The notes under the pieces: model-generated
Databases searched by the model: none
Told to the model about the DNA's origin: nothing
Seen by the model: the letters and a program-made list of their open reading frames with translations, nothing else
Translations under genes and position numbers: made by a program
Shown here: one piece after another, positions 63,477-64,000 of the stretch
How positions within the stretch are numbered: position 1 is the stretch's first letter
How the letters are laid out: each line of letters begins with the position of its first letter
NCBI RefSeq assembly: GCF_007827595.1
Contig: NZ_VISR01000007.1
Location: 124,001 to 188,000 of the forward strand
Direction of reading: 5' to 3'
Origin: Streptomyces sp. BK340
GTDB lineage: Bacteria > Actinomycetota > Actinomycetes > Streptomycetales > Streptomycetaceae
DNA length: 64,000 nt

Positions 63477-64000
63477 TCACGGGCCGATGTGGACGTAGGC
63501 CCCCCAGTTGAACACTGCCAGGGGATGTTGCGCCCGCATCGCGCGGACTGCACGGTGCAGGGCGGCCGCCGGGTCGAGGGGGTTCTGGCGCGACAGGCCC
63601 TCGTACACCCGGTCGGCGACGACCGGTGCCTGGGCGTCGTCGATGGGCCAGAGCGTGCCGATGACGTGCTGGAAGCCGGCGAGTTGGACCGCAGCTGCGA
63701 AACTGATCGCTTCGTCCGCCAGGACGACACCGCCGCGCGAGGTCTCGCAGGCGGACAGGAATGCCAGTCCGGCGTGGGGCAGCCGAAGGTCCGCGATGTC
63801 CCACAGTGCCAGTGGGCCGTCGTGCAGCATGAGCGCGCCGAGCGAGGGCCGGCCGATGTCCTGCCGACCGTGACAGGCGAAGTGCGCCCAGGTGCAGTTT
63901 GTGAGTGCCGTCGTGACGGCTGGACCGGTCGCGGCGGGGCCGGTGAGGAGTTGGGCGTCCGGGTGGCGCCGGTGCAAGTCACGGGCCTCGTCGACCGCGG
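63477..64000 (-). CDS. CHAT-domain protein, C-terminal part
   Basis: The gene runs off the right edge, so only about 174 C-terminal residues are present. They include the caspase-like catalytic pair of CHAT peptidases: His in Trp-Ala-His-Phe-Ala-Cys-His-Gly and Cys in Phe-Leu-Ser-Ala-Cys-Glu-Thr-Ser, then Ala-Gly-Phe-Gln-His-Val-Ile-Gly-Thr-Leu-Trp-Pro-Ile-Asp-Asp, the family's closing motif. N-terminal TPR repeats are expected beyond the window. Such proteins act as proteases in signalling or defence; which applies here cannot be told. The 245-base spacer towards the transporter has no gene. Confidence 0.88.
   Translation of the reverse strand, partial: AVDEARDLHRRHPDAQLLTGPAATGPAVTTALTNCTWAHFACHGRQDIGRPSLGALMLHDGPLALWDIADLRLPHAGLAFLSACETSRGGVVLADEAISFAAAVQLAGFQHVIGTLWPIDDAQAPVVADRVYEGLSRQNPLDPAAALHRAVRAMRAQHPLAVFNWGAYVHIGP

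Overview
The window is a very GC-rich, gene-dense piece of an actinomycete chromosome, almost certainly Streptomyces. The signs are strong third-position GC, many GTG starts, GGAGG-type ribosome binding sites, long spurious open frames antisense to real genes, and families typical of the genus: a Streptomyces-style HelR with a rifamycin-associated element, DUF6643, a twin-TerD protein, a mycothiol-dependent maleylpyruvate isomerase family enzyme, and an F420/deazaflavin nitroreductase-like protein. I see no rRNA, tRNA, CRISPR array, origin or intact insertion sequence. The content looks like accessory or arm-proximal housekeeping: many one-gene regulators paired with transporters or catabolic enzymes, plus several decayed genes.

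Left part (1-20 kb): the end of a secreted InlB-repeat protein; a LacI regulator divergent from a ROK sugar kinase across a 12-bp palindrome; a secreted GH27 alpha-galactosidase; a TmrB-like kinase fused to a NUDIX domain; a kinase-like gene broken by one TGA; an MBL hydrolase and an M20 dipeptidase; a geranylgeranyl-reductase-type flavoprotein; a divergent nitroreductase/TetR pair with repeated operator-like sites; a NarL-type two-component system preceded by a 16-bp perfect palindrome; a DHA2-type MFS exporter divergent from a MarR regulator; and a second LacI regulator.

Middle (20-43 kb): helR with its element and leader hairpin; DUF899 and DUF5519 proteins; an amino-sugar catabolic unit (DeoR regulator, SIS isomerase, class II aldolase); two adjacent CTAG-flanked palindromic elements that supply the stop codons of both flanking genes; an RlmG-like methyltransferase, AlkB and a ROK regulator; an IS5-family relic; a PAP2 membrane enzyme; a TetR-cupin-DUF4865-phosphotriesterase operon; a collapsed ABC exporter; an RsbW-like ATPase; a Cds1-like PLP enzyme; and a DeoR-SRPBCC-esterase set.

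Right part (43-64 kb): a large membrane hydrolase convergent with a beta-helix/AAA+ fusion; an Rv1733c-like protein; a MOSC protein; DUF6643 and twin-TerD proteins; an HpnB-like glycosyltransferase divergent from an Asp/Glu racemase; an O-antigen-ligase-like protein; apolipoprotein N-acyltransferase (lnt); a NUDIX protein; a hydroxybutyrate module (SDR, GAF/PucR regulator, MHS-family transporter) whose two outer promoters share the motif CACATGTGGT; and the C-terminal half of a CHAT protease running off the right edge.

The observations most worth following are the twin CTAG elements, the RAE-helR locus with its neighbour, the beta-helix/AAA+ fusion facing a membrane hydrolase, the 116-bp tandem repetition of the ROK kinase 3' end, and the shared motif of the hydroxybutyrate module. 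All functional statements are from reading the sequence and family knowledge; no database search was run.
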